Position numbers and translations under genes: made by a program. The notes beneath the pieces are model-generated. The model was not told where the DNA came from, did not search any database, and was given only the letters and a program-made list of their open reading frames with translations. 64,000 nucleotides of DNA, taken from assembly GCA_019163375.1 (NCBI GenBank), contig JAFLKK010000007.1:62001-126000 (forward strand), read 5' to 3'. Below, piece after piece: positions 27,953 to 36,484 of this stretch. This DNA is from Paludibacter sp. (lineage in GTDB: Bacteria; Bacteroidota; Bacteroidia; Bacteroidales; Paludibacteraceae). The stretch's first letter is position 1, and each line of letters begins with the position of its first letter.

Positions 27953-28477
27953 ATGGAATATCAATTAAGACCCTGCACCGAAGAACAATTGCCCGAGATA
28001 TTGGACATATACAATGAAGCAATTCTGAACAGTACAGCATTATACGATTACAAAACGCGCACTATGGATACAATGGATGCGTGGTACGCTGACAAAATAA
28101 AGGGCAACTACCCCATTATCGGTGCTTTCGACGAACAAAACACATTGTTGGGATTTGCTACTTACGGCCAGTTCAGAGTGCGCCCAGCTTATAAATACAC
28201 CATAGAGCATTCGGTGTATGTGCGAACCGACAAGCGTGGATATGGATTGGGCAAAACGCTTCTGAAAGAACTCATCTCAAAAGCCGTACAACAAGATTAC
28301 CATGTGCTGATGGGCGTTATTGATTCATTAAACGAAACCAGCATTCACTTACATAAAAAAGCCGGCTTCACGCTTTGCGGCACGTTAAAAGAAGTCGGTT
28401 ACAAGTTTGGAAAATGGTTAGATGCCGATTTTTATCAACTGACGCTAAAGACACCACTCAACCCTAATGAAAATTAA
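27953..28477 (+). CDS. GNAT-family N-acetyltransferase (phosphinothricin acetyltransferase-like)
   Basis: A 174-residue acetyltransferase. The GNAT fold is clear: N-terminal YQLRPCTEEQLPEILDIYNEAI, a beta-4 EHSVYVRTDKRGYGLGKTLLKELI segment with the acetyl-CoA pyrophosphate loop (RGYGLG), and the C-terminal HLHKKAGFTLCGTLKEVGYKFGKW. This pattern matches the PAT/YncA (MnaT) branch, whose members acetylate methionine sulfone/sulfoximine or phosphinothricin. The natural substrate here is not known. It begins 15 bp past the upstream terminator, and no promoter is evident. Confidence 0.88.
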   Translation: MEYQLRPCTEEQLPEILDIYNEAILNSTALYDYKTRTMDTMDAWYADKIKGNYPIIGAFDEQNTLLGFATYGQFRVRPAYKYTIEHSVYVRTDKRGYGLGKTLLKELISKAVQQDYHVLMGVIDSLNETSIHLHKKAGFTLCGTLKEVGYKFGKWLDADFYQLTLKTPLNPNEN

Positions 28478-28591
28478 TTATTTATGTGCTAAAATTGACA
28501 ATTCAATCCTAAACATACTCATTTATTACTAAATTTCAAGAAAAATAATTATATAGTTTTCAAAACATAGTGATTTATAATTATTAAACAC

Positions 28592-28600
28592 TATCTTTGT
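28592..28600 (+). promoter_or_regulatory. -7 box of the cold-shock gene
   Basis: TATCTTTGT, 28 bp before the ATG. The -33 element is weak. The leader is short, unlike the long cold-responsive leaders of enterobacterial csp genes. Confidence 0.6.
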
Positions 28601-28628
28601 CGCTCAATAATTTATTAAAACATCAACA

Positions 28629-28820
28629 ATGAGTAAAGGAACAGTAAAATTCTTCAATGAGTCTAAAGGATTTGGATTCATCAGCGAAGAAGGTTCAAAC
28701 AAAGAACATTTCGTACACATTTCTGGATTAATTGATCAAATTCGTGAAGGTGATACCGTAGAATTTGATTTGCAAGAAGGCAAAAAAGGATTGAATGCAG
28801 TAAATGTCAAAGTAATTTAG
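28629..28820 (+). CDS. cspA: Cold-shock domain protein
   Basis: A 63-residue single cold-shock domain. Both nucleic-acid-binding motifs are present: RNP1 as KGFGFI (14-19) and RNP2 as HFVHIS (27-32), after the typical opening GTVKFFNESKG. It binds single-stranded RNA/DNA and serves as an RNA chaperone. Length and composition are standard. The gene is monocistronic, with its own -7 box and a terminator 36 bp past the stop. Confidence 0.96.
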   Translation: MSKGTVKFFNESKGFGFISEEGSNKEHFVHISGLIDQIREGDTVEFDLQEGKKGLNAVNVKVI

Positions 28821-28855
28821 TATATATACTAATTGGCGTTAATTAACATCGAAAT

Positions 28856-28886
28856 AGCCTGTCAGCGTAAGTTGACGGGCTTTTTT
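28856..28886 (+). terminator. Terminator of the cold-shock gene
   Basis: AGCCTGTCA pairs with TGACGGGCT (9 bp with one G-U) around an 8-nt loop, followed by T6. Confidence 0.88.
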
Positions 28887-28917
28887 ATGCCCGTCAACCG
28901 AGACTTCCAACTATAAA

Positions 28918-28951
28918 GAAAGCCCCTGAGAGATTCATCTCAAGGGCTTTC
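28918..28951 (-). terminator. Terminator of the DUF4831 gene
   Basis: A 14-bp stem with one mismatch (28918-28931 with 28938-28951) and a 6-nt loop, 20 bp past the DUF4831 stop codon. The minus-strand flank is T-rich. Confidence 0.82.
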
Positions 28952-28971
28952 CAGTTATTTACAAAAATGAC

Positions 28972-30012
28972 TTATTGTTCTGTTCCCAACAGTCGGCCTG
29001 TTTGCGAATCGATATGCACTTTCAACTTTGGTTGAGAAAGTAAAGCTTCGGGAAAAGGGATTATATGTCCAAATTGAGGAACTGCATATTCAGCACTAAA
29101 AATATTCTTAGCACCATCCTCAATCAATAGTTGACACGATACCGGCAACACAGTGTAAATACCCGTCTTATCACCCTTATCCCTGGCACCAGCCGAAGCA
29201 GCTGCTGCATTTGTGGGCGTTATGCTTACAAAAACCGGAGCGCCACTTAAATCGTCGCTCGCCACGAGGCCTCTTAATGCCGACAAACGAAACAGCACTT
29301 GTTTACTAACTGACGCATCAGGAATAAAACTCAACGTTTGAGTTTGAACTTCGGAGCTAACCTTACCTACAAAAAGTTCCGTTAGATTTTGTTCCATCTT
29401 ATTCAATCCCTCCAACATAGCTTTAAATGAGGCTCCATCAGCCGGAAGTTTTTCAACATCGGCAGTCAGCAGACCTAACCTACTTTCGCGGATGCGGTAA
29501 ATTTGCTTTGCAGCACCTTCGGCCAATTTGGCTTCAGAGCCCGCCATCATGTATTCCTCACCCAACGGAAGTAGGGTTTGCACAGGAGCATCTTCGTTAC
29601 GAATAGACGAAAGCTGAGGCTTATTCGGTTTTGAAGGTGGCGTAACATTTATCCCGCACAGTAAACCATCAGCACTTACCGTCATGTTATTCAACGCTGA
29701 ATTTTTAGCCGGTTTTACAGCAAAAGTTCTGTTTGGATCAGCAATCGGCCGGGTTCTAACAACAATATCTTTTATTTTATACATTGTTTTCTCTTCGGTA
29801 ACTACTTTATTTGTTGCCAAATAGCGCTCGGAGTAGCGATAAAACACACCCGGCTTTTGAGTCACTTTTTCGGTTTGCACTTCAATTAGAAACTCTGTTT
29901 TAGGCAATGCATACACTAAAGCCGGTTCGCCATCGGCAATGGAGAAAGACGTTTGAGCTGTTGCAAAAAGCGTTAGCATCAAGCATGTTGATAGAAAGAA
30001 TAGCTTTTTCAT
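28972..30012 (-). CDS. DUF4831-family exported protein
   Basis: A 346-residue protein with a signal peptide (MKKLFFLSTCLMLTLFATAQ). The mature sequence matches the Bacteroidetes DUF4831 family: ALVYALPKTEFLIEVQTEKV near the N-terminus, then YRYSERYLATNKVV and a central EYMMAGSEAKLAEGAAKQIYRIRESR helix. The function of the family is unknown, and I see no catalytic motif. It lies 82 bp downstream of topA on the same strand and ends at its own terminator, so it may be transcribed from topA read-through or its own promoter. Its likely location is periplasm or outer membrane. Confidence 0.85.
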   Translation of the reverse strand: MKKLFFLSTCLMLTLFATAQTSFSIADGEPALVYALPKTEFLIEVQTEKVTQKPGVFYRYSERYLATNKVVTEEKTMYKIKDIVVRTRPIADPNRTFAVKPAKNSALNNMTVSADGLLCGINVTPPSKPNKPQLSSIRNEDAPVQTLLPLGEEYMMAGSEAKLAEGAAKQIYRIRESRLGLLTADVEKLPADGASFKAMLEGLNKMEQNLTELFVGKVSSEVQTQTLSFIPDASVSKQVLFRLSALRGLVASDDLSGAPVFVSITPTNAAAASAGARDKGDKTGIYTVLPVSCQLLIEDGAKNIFSAEYAVPQFGHIIPFPEALLSQPKLKVHIDSQTGRLLGTEQ

Positions 30013-30094
30013 AATTCTATTGTGAGTTACAAGTTATGGGTTACAAGAATAGGAGCCGATAGGACTCCCATTCTAAAACGTATAATAATGAACT

Positions 30095-32551
30095 TTATTT
30101 CTTTGCAGCAGCTTTCGCTTTTGGTTTGGCTGTCGTTTTTGCCTTAGCTGTCGATTTAGCTTTAGCCTTAGCAGGAGTCTTGGCTTTAGCTGGTGCTTTT
30201 TCTTTTTCCGGTTTAGCTGCTGCTCCTTTTCTACCGAAAGGTTTCTTTTTATTAGCAGCTTCGGGCTGAGCAGCAATAAGATCCAAACAGGCTTCAAGCG
30301 TTAGCGAAAGCGGATCGGTTCCTTTTGGTATTTTGTAATTTACTTTGTCGCGTGTAAAATAGGGGCCAAATCGACCATTGAGCACCTGAATTTCATTTTC
30401 AGCACCCAGGGTTTGAATGATACGGTTTTTTTCTACTTCACGCTTTTCTTCAATAATTTCAATCGCGCGTTCGGTGCTCACTTCCATCGGATCATCCGTT
30501 TTTGGCAAGGAATAAAAAGCGCCATCGTGACGAATATACGGACCAAAACGACCGATAGCCACCGTCATCACCTTTTCTTCGAATTCGCCCACCTGACGAG
30601 GAAGTTTAAATAAGTCGAGCGCTTGTTCATACGTAATGCTTTCGATGGACTGATCGCGGCGTAAAGACGCAAAAACAGGCTTCTCTTCTTCTTCCACCGT
30701 ACCAATTTGCGCCAACGGACCGTATTTCCCTATTTTTACCGAAAGTTGGCGCCCACTTTTTGGATCTACACCCAAAATACGTTCACCCACCTGACGTTCT
30801 GAGTTTTTCATTGTATCCTCTACAATCGGGTGGAATTTTTTATAAAATTTATCGATAGATTCCGTCCATTTAATATCACCATCAGCAATATTATCGAACT
30901 CTTTTTCCACATCTGCCGTGAAATTATAGCTCAACACATCGGGAAAATATTCGGTCAAGAAGTCGGTAACAACGGTACCTATATCTGTTGGAAAAAGTTT
31001 TGATTTTTCAGCTCCGGTATTCTCGGCTTTGATTTTATCAGTAATCTTTCCTGCTTTTAATTTCAATACATTATAATCGCGTTTTGAAGCTTCACGATCG
31101 CCTTTTTCTACATACAAACGGTTTTGAATGGTAGAAATAGTTGGTGCATAGGTTGAAGGACGACCAATGCCCAACTCTTCGAGCTTGCGCACCAGACTTG
31201 CCTCAGCATATCGTGGAGGCTTTTGCGAGAAACGCTCTTGTGCTATAATTTCTATCGGCAGCAATTTCTCTCCCTGATGCATTTTTGGTAATAATGAATC
31301 GTTTTCAGTATCCGGTTCGTCATCAGTAGATTCCAGGTACACTTTTAGAAATCCGTCGAAAACGATTACTTCACCTGAAGCAACAAACTGGTGTTTCACC
31401 CCGGAGATACTTATATATATAGATGTTTTTTCGAGTTCGGCATCTGCCATTTGAGAAGCAATGGTTCTTTTCCAGATTAACTCGTACAAGCGTTTTTCCT
31501 GCGAAGTACCTTCAACGGTATGCGCATTCATATAACTTGGACGAATGGCCTCATGCGCTTCTTGTGCACCTTTACTTTTAGTGGTGAACTTACGGATATG
31601 CACGTATTTTTGACCTGCCATGCTGATAATTTCAGCTTTTGAAGTTCCTAATGCCAAATCGGAAAGATTTACCGAGTCGGTACGCATATAGGTTATTTTC
31701 CCCGCTTCGTAAAGACGTTGAGCCACTTGCATGGTTTGCGACACCGAAAAGCCGAGCTTACGCGCTGCTTCCTGCTGCAATGTGGAAGTAGTAAAAGGTG
31801 GTGCCGGTGATTTTTTAGCCGGTTTGGTAACGATGCTATCCACACTGAATTGAGCGTCTTTGCATTTTTCCAAAAACGCCATTGCCTCGGCTTTCGTGGC
31901 AAACCGTTGTTGTAACTCAGCTTTCAACTCAATGGCTTTACCTGCTACGTCGACTGAATCGAAAATAGCATTAACACGATAGGTAGCTTCGGCAGTAAAT
32001 TGGTTGATCTCACGTTCACGCTCCACAATAAGTCGAACGGCAACTGACTGCACACGTCCGGCAGACAAGGATGGACGAATTTTACGCCAAAGTATGGGTG
32101 AAAGTTCAAAACCCACAATGCGGTCGAGAACACGACGAGCTTGTTGGGCATCAACTAAATTTATATCAATAGTACGTGGATTCTCAATGGCATGCAGAAT
32201 GGCCTCTTTTGTGATTTCGTGAAAAACAATGCGGCGTGTATTTTCCGGTTTTAATTTCAGCTCTTCGTATAAATGCCAGGCAATGGCTTCTCCCTCGCGG
32301 TCTTCATCGGACGCGAGCCATACAACTTCAGATTCCTTGCATGCTTTTTTTAATTCGGCTACTGTTTTTTTCTTATCAGTAGAAACAGCATATTGTGGTT
32401 GGTAATTATTCTCGAAGTCAATACCTATTCCTTTTTCGGCCAAATCGCGGATATGCCCAAAACTGGACATTACATGATAGTCGCTTCCAAGGAATTTCTC
32501 TATCGTTTTAGCTTTAGCAGGAGACTCGACAATAACAAGGTTTTTAGGCAT
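30095..32551 (-). CDS. topA: DNA topoisomerase I with Lys/Ala-rich tail
   Basis: An 818-residue type IA topoisomerase that relaxes negative supercoils. The TOPRIM domain opens NLVIVESPAKAKTIEKFLG and continues with ASDEDREGEAIAWHL; the active-site tyrosine is in KITYMRTDSVNLS (about 284-296). Instead of the zinc-ribbon repeats of the E. coli enzyme, the C-terminus has repeated modules of the FGPYIRHDGAFYSLPK and RFGPYFTRDKVNYKIPKG kind (topoisomerase C-terminal repeats). The last 45 or so residues are an H1-like Lys/Ala/Pro tail (KAKTPAKAKAKSTAKAK), probably for non-specific DNA binding. A terminator-free 82-bp gap leads to the DUF4831 gene. Confidence 0.96.
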   Translation of the reverse strand: MPKNLVIVESPAKAKTIEKFLGSDYHVMSSFGHIRDLAEKGIGIDFENNYQPQYAVSTDKKKTVAELKKACKESEVVWLASDEDREGEAIAWHLYEELKLKPENTRRIVFHEITKEAILHAIENPRTIDINLVDAQQARRVLDRIVGFELSPILWRKIRPSLSAGRVQSVAVRLIVEREREINQFTAEATYRVNAIFDSVDVAGKAIELKAELQQRFATKAEAMAFLEKCKDAQFSVDSIVTKPAKKSPAPPFTTSTLQQEAARKLGFSVSQTMQVAQRLYEAGKITYMRTDSVNLSDLALGTSKAEIISMAGQKYVHIRKFTTKSKGAQEAHEAIRPSYMNAHTVEGTSQEKRLYELIWKRTIASQMADAELEKTSIYISISGVKHQFVASGEVIVFDGFLKVYLESTDDEPDTENDSLLPKMHQGEKLLPIEIIAQERFSQKPPRYAEASLVRKLEELGIGRPSTYAPTISTIQNRLYVEKGDREASKRDYNVLKLKAGKITDKIKAENTGAEKSKLFPTDIGTVVTDFLTEYFPDVLSYNFTADVEKEFDNIADGDIKWTESIDKFYKKFHPIVEDTMKNSERQVGERILGVDPKSGRQLSVKIGKYGPLAQIGTVEEEEKPVFASLRRDQSIESITYEQALDLFKLPRQVGEFEEKVMTVAIGRFGPYIRHDGAFYSLPKTDDPMEVSTERAIEIIEEKREVEKNRIIQTLGAENEIQVLNGRFGPYFTRDKVNYKIPKGTDPLSLTLEACLDLIAAQPEAANKKKPFGRKGAAAKPEKEKAPAKAKTPAKAKAKSTAKAKTTAKPKAKAAAKK

Positions 32552-32772
32552 AGGAACAGATTAATTTACAATTTACAATATGTAATTTTCAAAATTGAGT
32601 GCAAAATAACAAAAACAAGTAGGTACGAGCCAAATTTTCAGCACATTATTTTTGTTTTTTATTGAATTTGGCTTAAAAACTGCCATATTGTGGACATAAG
32701 GATATATTAAATTCACTAAACATCCATTTTTCAATGAAATACAGACTGTTATAATTCATTAATAGTCAAGAT

Positions 32773-32810
32773 AAAAAAATGACGAGATAACTTTGAGTCA
32801 TCCCGTCATT
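32773..32810 (-). terminator. Terminator of the cysD-cysN-cysH operon
   Basis: A roughly 14-bp stem with two mismatches (32778-32791 with 32797-32810) and a short loop, 14 bp past the cysH stop. On the minus strand it is followed by T7. Confidence 0.8.
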
Positions 32811-32824
32811 TCAATTATCTATTT

Positions 32825-33520
32825 TTATCTTCTATGCAATCCGCATTCTTTTTGATCGGGATTTTCCCACCACCACCGTCCGGCTCGAATATCCTCACCC
32901 GGTTCAATGGCTCGTGTACAGGGTTGGCAACCGATGCTTGGAAAGCCTTTGTCGTGGAGTTTATTGTAGGGAACCTGATGCTGTTTGATATAATCCCACA
33001 CCTGCTGTTCCGTGAAATTAATCAGCGGATTCAGTTTTATAAGTTGGTTACCTTCGTCCCACTCTACCATTTGTACGGCTTGACGAGTAACCGATTGGTC
33101 GCGGCGCAATCCGCAAATCCAAACATCAAGACCCGCAAATGCACGCTTCAAGGGTTCCAGTTTACGCACCTGACAACATCTTTTTCGTTGGTCTATACCA
33201 TTGTAAAAGAGATTAACTCCCTCTGCCTTCACCATTTTTTCCACTTCGGTGTGATCGGGGAAAAAGACCTCGAGTTTTATGTCGTACTTCGAATTGGTAC
33301 GCTCTATTAAACTGTAGGTTTCAGGGAAGAGTCGACCTGTATCTAATGTGAAAATACGTGTATCCTTATTTACCTTAGCAACCAGATCGGTCAAGACCTG
33401 ATCTTCGATTCCCAGACTAGACGACAAAGCAATCTTGCCTTTGTATTTTTCCAGAAAGAAACGAAGCACTTCTTCAGGCGACTTGTCCTGAAATTGTTGG
33501 TTGAGTTGTTCTATATTCAT
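32825..33520 (-). CDS. cysH: Assimilatory APS reductase (CysH family, iron-sulfur type)
   Basis: Reduces adenylyl sulfate to sulfite with thioredoxin or glutaredoxin. The ATG at 33520 gives 231 residues starting MNIEQLNQQFQDKSPEEVL; an in-frame ATG 90 bp upstream lies inside a large inverted repeat and is rejected. The PP-loop-like start (KIALSSSLGIEDQVLTDL) and the catalytic Cys in ECGLH near the end are present. The CC pair in KRCCQVRK together with GCQPC forms the four-Cys set that holds a [4Fe-4S] cluster in APS-type enzymes and is absent from PAPS-type ones such as E. coli CysH. This agrees with the lack of an APS kinase gene in the operon. Confidence 0.94.
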   Translation of the reverse strand: MNIEQLNQQFQDKSPEEVLRFFLEKYKGKIALSSSLGIEDQVLTDLVAKVNKDTRIFTLDTGRLFPETYSLIERTNSKYDIKLEVFFPDHTEVEKMVKAEGVNLFYNGIDQRKRCCQVRKLEPLKRAFAGLDVWICGLRRDQSVTRQAVQMVEWDEGNQLIKLNPLINFTEQQVWDYIKQHQVPYNKLHDKGFPSIGCQPCTRAIEPGEDIRAGRWWWENPDQKECGLHRR

Positions 33521-33535
33521 GATACTAATTTCATT

Positions 33536-33615
33536 GATATTTGTCCTTCGGACGATATTACTTTCAGTGACATTAACTTCGTTTTTATTATCATATCGTC
33601 CGAAGGACAAATATC
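33536..33615 (-). repeat. Long perfect inverted repeat in the cysN-cysH spacer
   Basis: Two 23-bp arms (33536-33558 and 33593-33615) are perfect reverse complements around a 34-nt spacer. In the minus-strand mRNA the hairpin ends 15 nt before the cysH ATG. Each arm also contains its own small palindrome (GTC-CTTCG-GAC), so alternative folds are possible. Confidence 0.92.
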
Positions 33616-33645
33616 TTTAATATCAGCGAAGCTTATATCGATTTT

Positions 33646-34962
33646 TTAAATGGCAAACGATTCATCTTCCAAATCATGAACAATCATTCCGGCACCAACG
33701 GTTTCGAAGGTATTTTCGTCAATCAGCACCAAACTACCGGTAATGCGGTTTTCCTGATACGAATCGTACTTAAGCGGTTTCATTGCTTTAATAGTAATGT
33801 GTGCAATATCGTTTACATTTACGGTTTTATCATCCAAAATATTTTCCAGCGTATTGATGTTTACTTTATAATGTACTTCTTTGATAATGGCACGTGTTTC
33901 GTCGGTGGCATGGCGAATGATATATTTACCTCCGACATTTAATGGTCGGTGATTCAGCCAGCAAACCATAACCGAAACATTGGCACTAACGGTTGGTTTA
34001 TGTTCATCCGATTTTACGATAATATCGCCACGACTAATGTCGACATTATCGGCCAAACGGATAGAAACCGATTGTGGAGTAAATGCCTCTTCGAGCGATT
34101 GATTTCCTTCGTCGATAGCCACGATTTTTGAGGCTGTCTTCGATGGCAAAACAGTTACCGCATCGCCCACTTTAAAGCTGCCCCCCGAGATACGACCGGC
34201 GTATCCGCGATAATCGTGAAATTCATCGCTGTAGGGGCGAATAACATATTGTACGGGGAAACGCGCCGGAAGTTTGGTCTCATCAACACGCACAGGCAAT
34301 GTTTCGAGCAAGTGCAACAAGGTTTCGCCTTTGTACCAGGGTGTATTGGTAGAAGCATCCACCACATTGTCGCCATTCAAAGCCGAAATGGGGATAAAGA
34401 TGACATTCTTCAACTTTAATATTTTGGAAATTTCTTCGTATTCCTTCTTAATCGTATTGAAAACATCTTCTGAGAAGCCAACCAAATCCATTTTATTGAT
34501 GGCCACCACCACATTGGGTATTTGTAGCAACGAAGCAATGTACGAGTGACGTTTGCTTTGCTCGATAATTCCATTGCGGGCATCGATAAGAATAATGGCC
34601 ACATCGGCAGTAGAAGCACCGGTAACCATGTTACGGGTATATTCAATATGTCCCGGAGTGTCGGCAATAATAAATTTACGTTTAGGCGTAGCAAAATAAC
34701 GGTAAGCCACATCGATAGTAATGCCTTGCTCGCGCTCAGCACGAAGGCCATCGGTAAGCAATGCAAGGTTTACTTCATCGCCCAGACCAAGGCGCTTGCT
34801 CGCATCTTTTACGGCTTGCATCTGATCTTCGAAAATAGATTTACTATCATAGAGCAATCGGCCGATAAGTGTACTCTTGCCATCATCCACGCTCCCTGCA
34901 GTACTAAACCGCAAAAGCTCCATATCCAAATATCCTGTTGTATCTTTTGTTTGTGTTGACAT
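33646..34962 (-). CDS. cysN: Sulfate adenylyltransferase subunit 1 (GTPase)
   Basis: GTP-hydrolysing subunit of ATP sulfurylase, which drives APS formation by CysD. The ATG at 34962 (MSTQTKDTTGYLDMELLRF) is the proper start; a 13-residue extension upstream falls in an AT repeat. EF-Tu-like GTPase motifs are all seen: G1 GSVDDGKSTLIGRLLYDS, G3 DTPGH, G4 NKMD and the SALNG G5 region. Beta-barrel domains II and III follow. At 438 residues there is no fused APS kinase domain, matching the APS-type CysH. It lies 50 bp after cysD and 125 bp before cysH. Confidence 0.96.
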   Translation of the reverse strand: MSTQTKDTTGYLDMELLRFSTAGSVDDGKSTLIGRLLYDSKSIFEDQMQAVKDASKRLGLGDEVNLALLTDGLRAEREQGITIDVAYRYFATPKRKFIIADTPGHIEYTRNMVTGASTADVAIILIDARNGIIEQSKRHSYIASLLQIPNVVVAINKMDLVGFSEDVFNTIKKEYEEISKILKLKNVIFIPISALNGDNVVDASTNTPWYKGETLLHLLETLPVRVDETKLPARFPVQYVIRPYSDEFHDYRGYAGRISGGSFKVGDAVTVLPSKTASKIVAIDEGNQSLEEAFTPQSVSIRLADNVDISRGDIIVKSDEHKPTVSANVSVMVCWLNHRPLNVGGKYIIRHATDETRAIIKEVHYKVNINTLENILDDKTVNVNDIAHITIKAMKPLKYDSYQENRITGSLVLIDENTFETVGAGMIVHDLEDESFAI

Positions 34963-35012
34963 AATCTTGTTTTTGTTCAATTGTGAATTGTAAATTATCA
35001 ATTATGAATTGA

Positions 35013-35915
35013 TTAGAAATATCCCGCCTTCTTTCTGTCTTCCATAGCCGCTTCGGAGCGTTTATCGTCCGATCGTCCACCCCGTTCGGTAACCCGAGAA
35101 CTGGCTATTTCGTCGATAATATCCACCAATGAGTTGGCTGTTGAAAGCGTCAAACCTGTACAGGTAATATCACCGATAGTACGACAACGAACTTGTTTTA
35201 CTTCCACTGTTTCGGTTGGTTTGCGCGGAATGGCATCCAAAGCTGCATAAATTACTCCGTCGCGTTCAAACACTTCACGTTCATGCGTATAATATAATGA
35301 TGGAAGAGGGATGTTTTCTTGTAAAATATATTGCCATACATCCATCTCCGTCCAGTTACTGATAGGAAAAACGCGGAAGTGCTCACCCAATTGTTTTTTA
35401 CCGTTAAAGATATTCCACAATTCGGGACGTTGGTTTTTAGGATCCCATTGTCCAAACTCATCGCGGTGTGAAAAGAAACGTTCCTTGGCACGGGCTTTTT
35501 CCTCGTCGCGACGAGCGCCACCCAATGCAGCATCAAATTTATGTTCTTCGAGCGTATCCAGCAGTGTAACCGTTTGCAGTTTATTGCGACTGGCCGTATA
35601 TCCTTTCTCCTCGACTGCACGCCCTGTTTTAATCGACTCTTCTACCGAGCCAACTATTAAGTCTGCACCCAACAGCTCCACTAATTCATCGCGATACGTA
35701 ATGGTTTCTTCGAAATTATGTCCTGTGTCAATATGCACAAATGGAAATGGAATGGCAGCCGGGTAAAAGGCTTTGTAAGCCAAATAAGCCATTACGATAG
35801 AATCTTTTCCGCCCGAAAAAAGCAAAGCCGGTTTTTCGAACTGCGCCGCCACTTCACGTAAAATGAAAATGGATTCGGACTCTAATTCTTTGAGGTGAGT
35901 TAGTTTGTAGCTCAT
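35013..35915 (-). CDS. cysD: Sulfate adenylyltransferase subunit 2
   Basis: Catalytic subunit of ATP sulfurylase (sulfate plus ATP to APS). The start at 35915 (MSYKLTHLKELESESIFIL) matches the family start; the open frame continues 52 codons upstream across the promoter, which cannot be coding. The PP-loop ATP site is PALLFSGGKDSIVMAYLA, followed by FPFVHIDTGHNFEETI, GGARRDEEKARAKER and a C-terminal RSDDKRSEAAMEDRKKAGYF. It gives 300 residues, a normal length. It is the first gene of cysD-cysN-cysH and is preceded by the shared sulfur-operon palindrome. Confidence 0.97.
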   Translation of the reverse strand: MSYKLTHLKELESESIFILREVAAQFEKPALLFSGGKDSIVMAYLAYKAFYPAAIPFPFVHIDTGHNFEETITYRDELVELLGADLIVGSVEESIKTGRAVEEKGYTASRNKLQTVTLLDTLEEHKFDAALGGARRDEEKARAKERFFSHRDEFGQWDPKNQRPELWNIFNGKKQLGEHFRVFPISNWTEMDVWQYILQENIPLPSLYYTHEREVFERDGVIYAALDAIPRKPTETVEVKQVRCRTIGDITCTGLTLSTANSLVDIIDEIASSRVTERGGRSDDKRSEAAMEDRKKAGYF

Positions 35916-35964
35916 AAATATTGTGTAATTAATTGAATCGTATAATTGTTGAATTGAATACGAT

Positions 35965-36034
35965 GCAAAATTACGTCGCACATCAACGCAAAAGAATACC
36001 ACAATAGAAGTAAATCTATACCATAAACAGGGTA
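35965..36034 (-). promoter_or_regulatory. cysD promoter with sulfur-operon motif (site A)
   Basis: The minus-strand -7 box TAATTTTGC (35973-35965) lacks a TTTG at -33. Starting 37 bp upstream is GTAAATCTATACC (36010-36022), then 8 bp, then GGTA (36031-36034). The same block with the same spacing occurs before the hydrolase-cobA unit and the DUF2061-cysJI unit. A weak -33 plus an upstream inverted repeat near -65 suggests an activator site. Confidence 0.8.
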
Positions 36035-36414
36035 CGCAATCTGCTAAATTTATAATAGTTCCACTAAACATCGAAAAGTATCAGTTCACTAATGGCAAAG
36101 CAAAAACTTTCTTTTTGTCGTGAAATCGTATATTTTCCCCCACAACAGATGGCACAGTATTCAAAAATACATGATCTATCAGCAAAAAGAACTGCATTTT
36201 GATAATAACAATGTGATATGGACCTCATCGCATTTCATTTTTGCATAAAAACAGGTGTTACAAGCCACATTGCAGTAGGTTCAGAACCAAAATCTAATGA
36301 AATATATTTAGGGTATAACTCATTCATCTTTACAAGAAAAGCACCCGATATAATAAGGTGCACCTAAATATCGTTAGCACATGTATACATTTTATATAAT
36401 TATCTTGAAATTAG
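36035..36414. other. Divergent spacer between cysD and hemA
   Basis: About 380 bp without a supported gene. A 49-codon plus-strand frame (36218-36367) resembles nothing I know. An 11-bp palindrome GGTTCAGAACC (36278-36288) and a GGTATA-containing block near 36311 are present, but neither has the spacing of the sulfur motif. Confidence 0.5.
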
Positions 36415-36447
36415 TTTGATTATTAATTAGAATGAGTTTACCTTTAC
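36415..36447 (+). promoter_or_regulatory. Promoter of the heme cluster
   Basis: TTTG (36415-36418), 20-bp spacer, TACCTTTAC (36439-36447), 37 bp before the hemA ATG. It fits the Bacteroidetes consensus apart from A for G in TTTG of the -7 box. Confidence 0.7.
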
Positions 36448-36484
36448 ACTCCAATTTAATTGGCCATAAAATATTTAGTTTGAT

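Noticed and set aside
33521-33610. 30-codon N-terminal extension of cysH
   Set aside because: It is encoded by the large inverted repeat and has no likeness to CysH.
35916-36071. 52-codon N-terminal extension of cysD
   Set aside because: It covers the promoter and the sulfur-operon motif, and the CysD family starts at the later Met.
36278-36288. Palindrome GGTTCAGAACC upstream of hemA as an operator
   Set aside because: It is short, occurs once, and has no fixed relation to the hemA promoter.
36218-36367. 49-codon plus-strand frame between cysD and hemA
   Set aside because: No promoter, family likeness or coding bias supports it.
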